From JBNLBT01 sp050303435 (lineage in GTDB: Bacteria; Pseudomonadota; Gammaproteobacteria; Xanthomonadales; Marinicellaceae): DNA of 64,000 bases. The stretch's first letter is position 1; every line of letters begins with the position of its first letter. The notes under the pieces are model-generated. The model saw nothing but the letters and a program-made list of their open reading frames with translations. It was not told where the DNA came from and made no database searches. The stretch is from the NCBI GenBank assembly GCA_050303435.1, contig JBNLBT010000001.1:111169-175168 (forward strand), read 5' to 3'. This document shows, piece by piece, positions 45,243-53,643 of this stretch. The position numbers were made by a program, and so were the translations under genes.

Positions 45243-46078
45243 CGACGGCGGACGTGCAAATCATCGTGCCAATTTACAACGCCGCAGAGGCGCTGGCGTG
45301 TTGTCTGGATGCACTTAAGCGCCACAACGCCACGTCCAATGTGGTGTTGATCGACGATGCATCAACGGACCCGGCCGTGGACGCATTGTTGCAAATGCAC
45401 ACCAGGCCGGATTGGCAAGTCATCCGCAAGCCACGCAATGGGGGGTTTGTGGAAACCGCCAATATGGGTTTGCGTTTGCAAAGCGGTCACAGCCTGTTGC
45501 TGAATTCCGATGCGGTGGTGACGCCTGGCTGGGATCAATGCCTGTTGCAAACACTTGAGCGGGTGGCGGATGTGGCGACCGTCACGCCGTGGTCCAACAA
45601 CGCTGAAATCTGTTCTTTCCCGCACACGCTGCAAAACAACCCCTTGCCTGCGCGGGCCGATGATTTCGCTGTGTGGTTGCAGACGCACCACAACCCGCGC
45701 TACCCGATGTTGCCCACTGCGGTTGGATTCTGTATGCTGGTGAGCGCTGAAGCCAAACGCTGCATTGGGTATTTGGATCAGGGCACATTTGGCGTTGGTT
45801 ATGGAGAGGAAAACGACTATTCCATGCGCGCACAAAAGGCCGGCATGAAAAATTGCCTGTGTGACAACGCCTATGTCATGCATCTGGGCAATCGATCGTT
45901 TCAGGAGAAGGGGCTCAAACCCGATGCCAACAGCATGCAGCGGCTGTTGGGCAAACACCCGGAATATCAAGACATGATCGGAGCATTCATTGCACAAGAC
46001 CCGCTGGCCACATTGCGCGGAGACATATTAAACAAGCTGCCTGAAGCATTCGACATGACGGAGAAGATCCATGAGTGA
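45239..46078 (+). CDS. GT2-family glycosyltransferase
   Basis: A 279-residue GT-A fold glycosyltransferase with IIVPIYNAAEALACCLDAL at the N-terminus, the nucleotide-binding DDAS motif at about residues 37-40, NGGFVETANMGL, NSDAVV (the DXD-like position) and a late YGEENDYSMRA motif that normally holds the catalytic base. It lies 4 bp into the wzt gene end and overlaps the methyltransferase gene by 8 bp. The sugar donor cannot be told from sequence. Confidence 0.87.
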   Translation: MTTADVQIIVPIYNAAEALACCLDALKRHNATSNVVLIDDASTDPAVDALLQMHTRPDWQVIRKPRNGGFVETANMGLRLQSGHSLLLNSDAVVTPGWDQCLLQTLERVADVATVTPWSNNAEICSFPHTLQNNPLPARADDFAVWLQTHHNPRYPMLPTAVGFCMLVSAEAKRCIGYLDQGTFGVGYGEENDYSMRAQKAGMKNCLCDNAYVMHLGNRSFQEKGLKPDANSMQRLLGKHPEYQDMIGAFIAQDPLATLRGDILNKLPEAFDMTEKIHE

Positions 46079-46952
46079 TGAACGTCTGAATTTCACAGGT
46101 GAACGGTTTCTGCCGGAATGCGAACGGGAAATCTGGTATGAGCACATGCACAGATACGCCATGATTGCACCCCTGGTGCAGGGGCGGGTGGTGCTGGATG
46201 CGGCCTGCGGAGAAGGCTATGGCAGCCAACTGCTGAGTCAGAGCGCGGCTTCTGTTAATGGGGTGGACATTGATTCGCAATGCATTGAGCTGGCACAAAA
46301 GAAATACACCGCGGAAAACCTGTCCTATCATTGCGCAGATGTTCTTGAACTGCCATTCGATGACGGCGTGTATGATGTGGTGGTGTCGTTTGAAACACTG
46401 GAGCATCTGGCGCAACAGGATCAGCTGCTCAAGGAATTTCACCGGGTTTTGAAAGACGACGGCCTGTTGATTATATCCACGCCGGACAAAGCCGAATACA
46501 CCGACAAAACAGGGCATGAAAACGCATTCCACGTTAAAGAACTGTATCACCAGGAATTTTTGCAACTGGTCGGTGAACTCTTTCCGCATCAACGGGTGTA
46601 CGGCCAGCGTCTGATGTTTGGTTCAATGATCTGGGCGTTGCAATCGAAGCAGTCCGAAGCGCAACTGCAAACCATGTCGCAAGACATGCGACGCATTGAT
46701 TCTCACGTGTCGGTGAACCCAATGTACCTGATTCTGTTGGCAGGAAAACGCCCGGTCAAGGCCGATAAACTGCCGGCAGTGAATTGGTTCAGCGATGCAC
46801 AGGAATCGGTGTATCAACATTACAATGATGTGGTGAAAGAATACATGTATGTGGCCAAAGCCTATGACGAGCTGCACGCGCGGCATCAGCGGGTGTTGCA
46901 ATGGCCGATTTTGGGTCGGCTCATCGGTTGGCTGGAACAGAGGAAACAATGA
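46071..46952 (+). CDS. SAM-dependent methyltransferase (glycan tailoring candidate)
   Basis: The 293-residue protein has a class I methyltransferase domain with motif I VLDAACGEGYGSQLL (about 42-56), acidic GVDID for the ribose, and the motif VVSFETLEHL. The N-terminal FTGERFLPE segment and the C-terminal extension occur in methyltransferases in glycan operons. In Wzm/Wzt systems a terminal methyl group can stop the chain; this function is inferred from context. It overlaps both neighbours. Confidence 0.85.
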   Translation: MSDERLNFTGERFLPECEREIWYEHMHRYAMIAPLVQGRVVLDAACGEGYGSQLLSQSAASVNGVDIDSQCIELAQKKYTAENLSYHCADVLELPFDDGVYDVVVSFETLEHLAQQDQLLKEFHRVLKDDGLLIISTPDKAEYTDKTGHENAFHVKELYHQEFLQLVGELFPHQRVYGQRLMFGSMIWALQSKQSEAQLQTMSQDMRRIDSHVSVNPMYLILLAGKRPVKADKLPAVNWFSDAQESVYQHYNDVVKEYMYVAKAYDELHARHQRVLQWPILGRLIGWLEQRKQ

Positions 46953-48754
46953 TGGATTTCGAATTCAATCTCGGTGAGTTTAATCTCAGTCAGGCGCAAC
47001 CGCAGGATAACACCCTGTATGCGAGTCTTTCCGGCAGCATGGCGCAGGTGTCCAATGAAGAAGTGATTTTCATGCCCGCAGATGGATTGAACAATCAGGT
47101 CATGACAATGGATGTGATGCATGCCATGAGTTTGACCAGTCACTTTCTGCCTCTGCATGCGCACGTGCAGCAGATTGAACAAATGATTCCCAAGTTGAAA
47201 AACCAACGCGGGGCGATTCAGTCGGTGTTGGAGTTGCTGAAGAAAAATCGTTTGCTGCTCAGCGAATCCGATTGGCTGGAGCATCTGTTGAGCGATGTCA
47301 AAGAACGTCAGGTGCCCAGTGCAGGTGTGGTCATACGCACGTGCAATCGACCGGATTGTCTGACGCGCATCCTTGAATCGCTGGCCACGTATCAGGAAAA
47401 ATTCAAGCGCAACGATGCGATTCTTGTTTTTGATGATTCAGCCGATCCGGCGATGCAGGAAAAAAATCGCAAGGTCTGTGTGTCACAGAAAAACCTGCGC
47501 ATACAACATTTCGGCGAATCCTGGCAGAATCAGTTCATCGGCATGCTTAAAGAGGCGTTTCCACAACACGCCGAAGCGGTGGACTGGTTGTTGGCAGAAC
47601 GCGATGAATTCAGTGCCGGTCGGGTGTGGAATTTTGCCTTGCTGTCCCTGGCCGGAAAGAAATTTGCTTTTTACGACGACGACTATTTGATTCAGCCTCG
47701 CGCGGTGTCACACCCGCACGCTGAATGGCTGGATCTGTCCGATGCGGTTGACTTGCAGGTGGAGTTTGGTCTGAATGTCAGAGACATCAAGAACCAGTGT
47801 GAGGAATCTGAAGTGGATGTGCTGGGAGAAATGCTGGACGCATGTGGGCAGTCGTTTGGCCAATGGTTGCGAGGTCGATCGCTGCAACAGATCGAGTCGC
47901 TGCAGGGTCAGTCCATATTTGAAATGCAGCGCCTTGAGTCCAATGGTGTGATCAAGACCACGGGCAATGGCACGTGGGGCAGCCCCAGAGCGCAATCAAA
48001 CTATTGGTTGTATTTTCTCAAAGGCACTCAGCGTGAGTCGTTCTGGAAGGACCGGGAAACCTACCTGTCAAACATTGAAGCGGCCCATTTGCTGCACTAT
48101 TCGCCGCAATGGCAGGCGCTGTCTATGACGCGTTTTGCGCCTTCTGCGATTGACAACAGCGCGTTGACGCCTTTTTCCATGCCGGTGAACAAAAATGAGG
48201 ATCATTTTTTCAACGCCCTGATGTTGTTCTGTTACCCCCAACAAGTGTCTCTGCATCACCCGGTGATGATGGGGCACATCCAGGACAGTGCGCGCAAACG
48301 GAGTCAAATGAATCACCTGGCGATGCGCCCGAATTTCAACAAATTTGTGGCCGATTTCCTGCTCACCCAGCTGGACTCCTGCCATTCTCAGGAACCAACG
48401 GTGCGCATGCAGGCCATGGCACAGGTCTTGCATGAGTTAATGACCGCGTCCGATGCGTTCCTTATCCAGACCATGAATCAATACATCACCAAGGTGCGCG
48501 CCGATCTGGTGGCGGCATTGCAAGCGGAATTCATCGCCGCGGAAGACGCACCCATCTACTGGAAAGCCGATGTCAAGGAGTTGATCGAAGCCAACGGCAA
48601 AGCGCTGGTGGGTCAGACCTTGCCGCGATTGAGCGACTGGCCGGACGAGTGGGACGATGCCCGCTGTCTGGAGTGCCTGAGACAAGATGTGCAACCGATT
48701 GCACAGGCGTTGGAGGTCTGGCCGCAGTTGTGGGCGTTCTGCGCCTCCAAGTGA
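46949..48754 (+). CDS. 601-residue protein with a GT2-like segment, function unknown
   Basis: The product has a novel N-terminal region (about 1-120, helical), then a glycosyltransferase-like block with VVIRTCNRPDCLTRIL (about 127-142), FDDS (about 161-164) and FYDDDYLI (about 241-248) carrying a D-D-D that could act as the DXD metal site. The C-terminal 330 residues match no family I recognise. It has no signal peptide or membrane helix. The start is either of two ATGs at 46949 and 46952 overlapping the methyltransferase stop. Its place between a methyltransferase and a GT2 suggests a role in glycan assembly. Confidence 0.6.
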   Translation: MMDFEFNLGEFNLSQAQPQDNTLYASLSGSMAQVSNEEVIFMPADGLNNQVMTMDVMHAMSLTSHFLPLHAHVQQIEQMIPKLKNQRGAIQSVLELLKKNRLLLSESDWLEHLLSDVKERQVPSAGVVIRTCNRPDCLTRILESLATYQEKFKRNDAILVFDDSADPAMQEKNRKVCVSQKNLRIQHFGESWQNQFIGMLKEAFPQHAEAVDWLLAERDEFSAGRVWNFALLSLAGKKFAFYDDDYLIQPRAVSHPHAEWLDLSDAVDLQVEFGLNVRDIKNQCEESEVDVLGEMLDACGQSFGQWLRGRSLQQIESLQGQSIFEMQRLESNGVIKTTGNGTWGSPRAQSNYWLYFLKGTQRESFWKDRETYLSNIEAAHLLHYSPQWQALSMTRFAPSAIDNSALTPFSMPVNKNEDHFFNALMLFCYPQQVSLHHPVMMGHIQDSARKRSQMNHLAMRPNFNKFVADFLLTQLDSCHSQEPTVRMQAMAQVLHELMTASDAFLIQTMNQYITKVRADLVAALQAEFIAAEDAPIYWKADVKELIEANGKALVGQTLPRLSDWPDEWDDARCLECLRQDVQPIAQALEVWPQLWAFCASK

Positions 48755-49572
48755 TGGCACCCGAAGCACAGGCCAGTGTGACCGCAGTGGTAGTCAATCA
48801 CAACGCCGGTGAATTGTTGTCTCGCTGCCTGCAGACGTTGCAGCAACAAGCCGAAATTGTGCAAACCGTGGTCATCGACAACGCCTCCAGCGATCGTTCC
48901 ATGCAAAGCATCGAAGGGTGGCAAGCGGGCTGGCTCAAGTGCATAAAAAATACCGCAAACCAAGGATTCGCCCAGGCCTGCAATCAGGGCGCTGAATGCG
49001 CCAAAACATCGCACATTCTGTTTGCCAACCCGGACACCGAAGCCCCGGATGGCGCGGTGGGCACTTTGTTGCAGGCGCTCAACGAGCACACCAACGCGGC
49101 ACTGGCCGGTTGTTTTGTGACCAACATGGACGGCAGCGAACAGCGCGGCACGCGGCGACGTCTGCCCAATTTCTGGCGGGTCCTGAAAACCTGGAGTGGC
49201 CTTGAGCGTTTGTCGGCGCATTCCGCGATGTTGGCGGGTCTTAACCTGAATCACTTGCCGCCACCGCGCGGTGTGCAGCTTGTGGAGGCCGTGAATGGCG
49301 CTTTTTTTTTGGTGCGCAAGGACTGTTTTGACGCCGTGCAGGGATTTGATGCAGGGTATCCGCTGCATTTTGAAGACCTGGATTTATTCAAGCGCGTGCA
49401 AAATCAGGGCTGGGATGTTTTGCTGTGCCCCCAGGTGCAGGTGCGTCATCACAAAGGCGCCTCATCCACAGACGTCGAACGCGTGCATGCCTGGAAAAAA
49501 GCCGGGTTGCGGCGTTATTTCAGCAAACACCAGTCGCGCCTGGCCGCCTGGCTGGTGCGGCGACTGACTTGA
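48754..49572 (+). CDS. GT2-family glycosyltransferase (rhamnosyltransferase-like)
   Basis: A 272-residue GT2 enzyme with AVVVNHNAGELLSRCLQTL, VVIDNASSDRS, NQGFAQACNQG, FANPDTEA and a late GFDAGYPLHFEDLDL, the set typical of dTDP-rhamnosyltransferases and similar enzymes such as WbbL. The start is ATG 48754, directly at the end of the upstream gene; GTG 48751 is possible. It ends the plus-strand glycan operon, 22 bp from the convergent rsmI. Confidence 0.87.
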   Translation: MAPEAQASVTAVVVNHNAGELLSRCLQTLQQQAEIVQTVVIDNASSDRSMQSIEGWQAGWLKCIKNTANQGFAQACNQGAECAKTSHILFANPDTEAPDGAVGTLLQALNEHTNAALAGCFVTNMDGSEQRGTRRRLPNFWRVLKTWSGLERLSAHSAMLAGLNLNHLPPPRGVQLVEAVNGAFFLVRKDCFDAVQGFDAGYPLHFEDLDLFKRVQNQGWDVLLCPQVQVRHHKGASSTDVERVHAWKKAGLRRYFSKHQSRLAAWLVRRLT

Positions 49573-49594
49573 TGCGACGGTGCCGCGTCATGTG

Positions 49595-50494
49595 TCAGGT
49601 GTTTTTCAGTCCGCTGAGGTGACGATACACCGCCTTGCGGTCCAGATTCAGGTGTTGCGCCAGCACGCGGCTTAAGGTGGACGGCGGCACGTGGGCGCTG
49701 AGCGCCTCAATTAAAGCCAACGCCTGACTGTCCAGCGACGCCGATTTGGATTTCGTCGGAGCTTCCAAAGCGACCACGAATTCGCCTTTGACCCAGTTGC
49801 CATCAATCAATTGCTGTCGCACATTCGCAATCGTGCCGTTCAGGATGCGCTCATGCGCTTTGCTGAGTTCTTTGCCCAGGCAACAGCGCCTTTGCTCGCC
49901 AAACACCGTGTGCATGTCCTGCAGGGCATCCACGATGCGGTGGGGCGCTTCATAAAACACCAGTGTGCCCGGCACGGTTTGCAGGGCCTGCAAAGTCTGT
50001 AGGCGTTGCTGGCTTTTGACCGGTAAAAAGCCGTGAAAGTAAAAACCGCCCGGGGCAAAACCCGTCGCAGACATCAACGCCGTGACCGCACTGGGGCCGG
50101 GCACTGGCACCACCTGCACCTCATGCCGGTGTGCCAGGTTCACCAGCACATGGCCGGGATCGCTGATGGCCGGGGTGCCGGCATCACTGACCAAAGCCAC
50201 GTCCTGGCCATTGAGCAGCGTTTCAAGCAGTTGCTGGGAGGCGCTTTGTTCGTTGTGTTGGTGGCAGGCTTTCAGCGGCGTGGAGATGTCGTGGTGGTGG
50301 CACAATTTGCGTGTGTGACGGGTGTCTTCACAGGCAATCAAAGACACGCGATTGAGGGTTTGGATGGCCCGTTCCGAGATGTCATTAAGATTACCAATCG
50401 GTGTGGCAACCACGTATAATATGCCTTTTACCGGATCCGTCGACATGGCGTTTGCTGGATCAAAGAGTGAACTGTCATTTGTTTCGGTGGTCAT
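49595..50494 (-). CDS. rsmI: RsmI, 16S rRNA 2'-O-ribose C1402 methyltransferase
   Basis: A 299-residue tetrapyrrole-methylase-fold enzyme with LYVVATPIGNLNDIS, CEDTRHTR, SDAGTPAISDPG and VPGPSAVTALM, the RsmI (YraL) signatures. It methylates C1402 in the ribosomal P site with RsmH. The gene is divergent from lpoA with only 29 bp between the starts, the conserved arrangement of many Gammaproteobacteria. The ATG at 50494 is given; an internal ATG at 50446 (MSTDPVKG) would give a length of 283, nearer to E. coli. Confidence 0.95.
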   Translation of the reverse strand: MTTETNDSSLFDPANAMSTDPVKGILYVVATPIGNLNDISERAIQTLNRVSLIACEDTRHTRKLCHHHDISTPLKACHQHNEQSASQQLLETLLNGQDVALVSDAGTPAISDPGHVLVNLAHRHEVQVVPVPGPSAVTALMSATGFAPGGFYFHGFLPVKSQQRLQTLQALQTVPGTLVFYEAPHRIVDALQDMHTVFGEQRRCCLGKELSKAHERILNGTIANVRQQLIDGNWVKGEFVVALEAPTKSKSASLDSQALALIEALSAHVPPSTLSRVLAQHLNLDRKAVYRHLSGLKNT

Positions 50495-50523
50495 TTTCAG
50501 TCAATGAATCGGGTCATCTTACC

Positions 50524-52299
50524 ATGAGAACAGCCGTGCAAAAATATCTGATGCTGTTGCTGCTGACGGCGCTGTTGTCGGCCTGTGGCCCGCAGCAAAA
50601 TCGCGTCAGAGTGGATCAGTCCGAGGACATGTTGGCGGCCATCCATGCCTTCGAAAGCGGCGATTACCACAGCGCCGCGCCGGTTCTGACCGACTATTTT
50701 GAACGCCACCCCGACGCCTCTGAAATGGGCCTGATGGCGTTGCAGTCCTGGATCGAACAGGACGTGCCTGAACGCGCCTGGCTACTGCTGAACGAACACC
50801 CCGCGCTGGGCGTTTTGCCACAGTCGCAACTGCTCAAAGTGCGCCTGCACCTGCAGGCCGGCGATGTGTTGATGGCACTGGATGCCTTGCGTGCAGTGGA
50901 CGTGAATGAACTGCCGCTGGCCTGGCAATCGCCGTATTTCAGATTGCGCATCGAAGCCAATGAGGCCATCGGCGACGATCTGGAAGTGGCGCTGGCGGCC
51001 ATTGAAATGGATCGGCACGATCCAATGATGGCCGCAGAATACCGCGATCAAATGATCAACGCATTGATCAATGTGAGTGACGATGCCTTGCTGCAGGCCA
51101 TGGATGACAGCGCTTTGACACCGGTACAGCTGGGCTGGCTGGAAGCGGCGTACATCGATTTCGGTATTGAGAAAGAGTCTGCGGATTATTGGTTTGAGCG
51201 TTGGGGAGATCACCCCGCCGGCCGCTATTTTCTGGATTCCAACAGCATCCGTGAATACCAGAACATCGCGGTGTTGCTGCCCTTGACCGGACAATTTGCA
51301 CACGTGGGTCACGCCATACAACAGGGCTTGCTGGCCGCCGCTTTTGAGGTGCTGAATCCGCGGGCAGAGCTGCGCTTTTTGGACACCGGTTCCAACGGAG
51401 AATTTTTTTCCACGGCCTGGTATTCGGCCCTGGAACAGGGCGCCGATTTCATCATTGGTCCGGTGGACAAGGCCTCGCTGGACAAACTGGCCATGACGCC
51501 AGAGGCCACGGTTCCGGTGATGGTGCTCAACCGGCATGAGTCCTTGCTGAATTACTATCAATTCAGTTTGTCTCCAGAGAATGAAGCCGCAGAAGTGGCG
51601 GAATACATGCATCGACAAGGCGTGCATCGAGCGATGGTTGTTTCACCCCGATCGGATTGGGGCTCGCGGGTGGCCAACGCCTTTGCCAACCGCTTTGTGC
51701 AACTGGGTGGGCGCATCGAATCGGCGGCGTTCTATTTTGAACAGGAAAACGACCACACAGGCATTCTGCGGCAGTCGCTGGGACTGATTCAGAGCCAACT
51801 GAGGGCCCAGTCATTGCAATCGCTGTTGCAACGGCCATTGCGCAGCGAAGAAATCATCAATCCCCAGATAGACGCCATATTTCTGGCCGCGCGCGCGGAG
51901 AAAGCACGACTGATCATTCCTCAGCTCAAATTCAACCGCGCCGGTGACGTGCCGGTGTATTCCACTTCCCATGTGTACAGCGGCACCGACGACCCGGCTC
52001 AAGACAAAGACCTCAACGGCGTGGTGTTCGGCACCAGTCCGTTGTTGCTGCAACCGCCCAGACTGATCAACCGCCTGTCTTTCAATGCGCAGCAAGTGAA
52101 CGTCGATCGGCGCTTGTTCGCTCTGGGTTACGACGCTTTGTCGCTGATTCCCCGTTTGGGCTGGATGCACATGTTCAACAAGGGCCGCATTCAGGCGCTC
52201 AGTGGCGATCTGGAAATGCGCGAGGATTTGTCCATATACAGACATCTGTCCTGGGCGCAGTTCAGCCATGGACAGATACAGCCTGCACGCGCCGAATGA
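50524..52299 (+). CDS. lpoA: LpoA, outer membrane lipoprotein activator of PBP1a
   Basis: A 591-residue lipoprotein with lipobox LLSAC (Cys about 18), an N-terminal TPR-like helical domain and a C-terminal periplasmic-binding-fold domain (from about 255, NIAVLLPLTGQFAHVGHAI). It reaches through the periplasm to stimulate peptidoglycan synthase PBP1a. The ATG at 50524 is chosen as it begins the lipoprotein signal. It overlaps yraN by 4 bp. Confidence 0.93.
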   Translation: MRTAVQKYLMLLLLTALLSACGPQQNRVRVDQSEDMLAAIHAFESGDYHSAAPVLTDYFERHPDASEMGLMALQSWIEQDVPERAWLLLNEHPALGVLPQSQLLKVRLHLQAGDVLMALDALRAVDVNELPLAWQSPYFRLRIEANEAIGDDLEVALAAIEMDRHDPMMAAEYRDQMINALINVSDDALLQAMDDSALTPVQLGWLEAAYIDFGIEKESADYWFERWGDHPAGRYFLDSNSIREYQNIAVLLPLTGQFAHVGHAIQQGLLAAAFEVLNPRAELRFLDTGSNGEFFSTAWYSALEQGADFIIGPVDKASLDKLAMTPEATVPVMVLNRHESLLNYYQFSLSPENEAAEVAEYMHRQGVHRAMVVSPRSDWGSRVANAFANRFVQLGGRIESAAFYFEQENDHTGILRQSLGLIQSQLRAQSLQSLLQRPLRSEEIINPQIDAIFLAARAEKARLIIPQLKFNRAGDVPVYSTSHVYSGTDDPAQDKDLNGVVFGTSPLLLQPPRLINRLSFNAQQVNVDRRLFALGYDALSLIPRLGWMHMFNKGRIQALSGDLEMREDLSIYRHLSWAQFSHGQIQPARAE

Positions 52300-52658
52300 G
52301 ACTGCGCGGCGATTACTGGGAACAGCGGGCACTGGAATACATGCAAAACAGCGGCTTGAAGCTGCACACCCGCAATTTTCATGCGCGGGTGGGGGAAATC
52401 GATCTGGTGATGTGGGATCGCGACACTCTGGTGTTCATTGAAGTGCGTTATCGCAAGAGCGCCCATCACCACTCCGCGCTGGAAAGCGTGACGTCGACCA
52501 AACGCAGGCGCATTGTACAGGCCGCGCGCTATTTTCTGATGAAAAAAAAGATTCCGGCCGATACGAACTGCCGATTTGATGTGTTGTCCATAGAAGGCGA
52601 CAAAACCAATCCACGGATGCAGTGGATCGAGCACGCGTTTGCGGCGAATGGCCATTGA
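52296..52658 (+). CDS. yraN: YraN-family (UPF0102) putative nuclease-fold protein
   Basis: The 120-residue protein has an endonuclease-like alpha/beta fold with the UPF0102 pattern: GDYWEQRALEYMQNSGLKLHTRNF, GEIDLVMWD and VFIEVRYRK. The conserved E, D and E-x-K residues resemble a PD-(D/E)XK active site, but its activity is unproven. It sits between lpoA and dolP as usual, except that diaA is missing. Confidence 0.9.
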   Translation: MRLRGDYWEQRALEYMQNSGLKLHTRNFHARVGEIDLVMWDRDTLVFIEVRYRKSAHHHSALESVTSTKRRRIVQAARYFLMKKKIPADTNCRFDVLSIEGDKTNPRMQWIEHAFAANGH

Positions 52659-52716
52659 AAGCACACGCGAATTGATGCACTGCACCGAGCACAGCAAAAC
52701 CAAAGGTGAATGGCAC

Positions 52717-53298
52717 ATGAAACAATTGAAAATTCTGATCGCGCTGGCCGTCGGCCTGAGCGCATTGCAAGGCTGCGCACCGGTGGTGGTGGGCGGCGCG
52801 ATCGTCACCGGCATCAATGTGGCACACGACCGCCGTTCAGCGGGTCAGGTATTGGACGACAAAATCATCACCGCCAGCGTCAAAAATGAATTAAGAAAGG
52901 CCCTGGAGAACGACAGCCGCATCAAAGTGGACACCTACAACGGTGTGGTGTTGCTGGCCGGCGAGGTGCTTAAAGAGTCCGATCGGGTCCGTGCCGAAGA
53001 CGCGGCCGCGGTCAAGAGCGGTGTGATTAAAGTGGTCAATGAGCTGGCGGTGAGCGAGGAAGTGGCCGGTCTGGGGCGGCGTTCCAAGGACAAATACATC
53101 AGTTCCAAGGCCAAGTCCGCCTTGTTGAAGATCGATTTGGAGGGTTTTGACCCCACGCGGGTGAAGATCACCACCGCAAACCGACAAATTTATCTGATGG
53201 GCCTGGTGACGCGTGCCGAAGCCGAAGCCGTGGTGGAGCGTGTGCGCACCTTGCGCGGCGTGACCAAGGTGGTCAAAGTGTTTGAATACGTGAATTGA
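52717..53298 (+). CDS. dolP: DolP (YraP), dual BON-domain outer membrane lipoprotein
   Basis: A 193-residue lipoprotein with lipobox LQGC (Cys about 19) and two BON domains (about 45-115 and 125-193), with GVVLLAGEV and RQIYLMGLV marking each. In E. coli DolP binds anionic phospholipid at the division site and supports BAM. ATG 52717 has an AGGTGA ribosome site. The length matches E. coli DolP (191). Confidence 0.92.
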   Translation: MKQLKILIALAVGLSALQGCAPVVVGGAIVTGINVAHDRRSAGQVLDDKIITASVKNELRKALENDSRIKVDTYNGVVLLAGEVLKESDRVRAEDAAAVKSGVIKVVNELAVSEEVAGLGRRSKDKYISSKAKSALLKIDLEGFDPTRVKITTANRQIYLMGLVTRAEAEAVVERVRTLRGVTKVVKVFEYVN

Positions 53299-53321
53299 GC
53301 CTGGTGTTAACAGGCCCTGGA

Positions 53322-53540
53322 TCAGCCCGATGTGCTGCGCGGCAACATGGAATGCGGTTGAATCCAGCCCATGTGCATGGCCAGAATGATGAACAGAAAC
53401 AGCAACACGCTGATGCCAATGCGCACGGTCAGAAAACGCACCGTGTTGTGCCCCTGCCCCTTGTCCTTGACCAGATAAAACATGGCCGTGCCAAGGCTGT
53501 ACAGTATGAAGGCAAACACAATCAGAATCAGAATTTTCAT
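53322..53540 (-). CDS. DUF2909-family twin-transmembrane protein
   Basis: A 72-residue protein with two membrane helices (about 3-23 and 45-65) joined by a polar loop (KDKGQGHNTVRFLTVRIG), the family layout of DUF2909. Such genes usually lie with cytochrome c oxidase assembly genes, next to SURF1, as here. It is on the opposite strand from SURF1, divergent by 103 bp, which is unusual. The start at 53540 is the natural signal-like ATG. Confidence 0.8.
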   Translation of the reverse strand: MKILILIVFAFILYSLGTAMFYLVKDKGQGHNTVRFLTVRIGISVLLFLFIILAMHMGWIQPHSMLPRSTSG

Positions 53541-53643
53541 GCAGTTTGGTGGCGCATTGGAATGCCGGCATTTTAACACGCCTGTGCAGCGTGCGGGTGC
53601 ATGATTTATAATGGATGGCTGATGCTTTGAAGTCTTAACTCCC

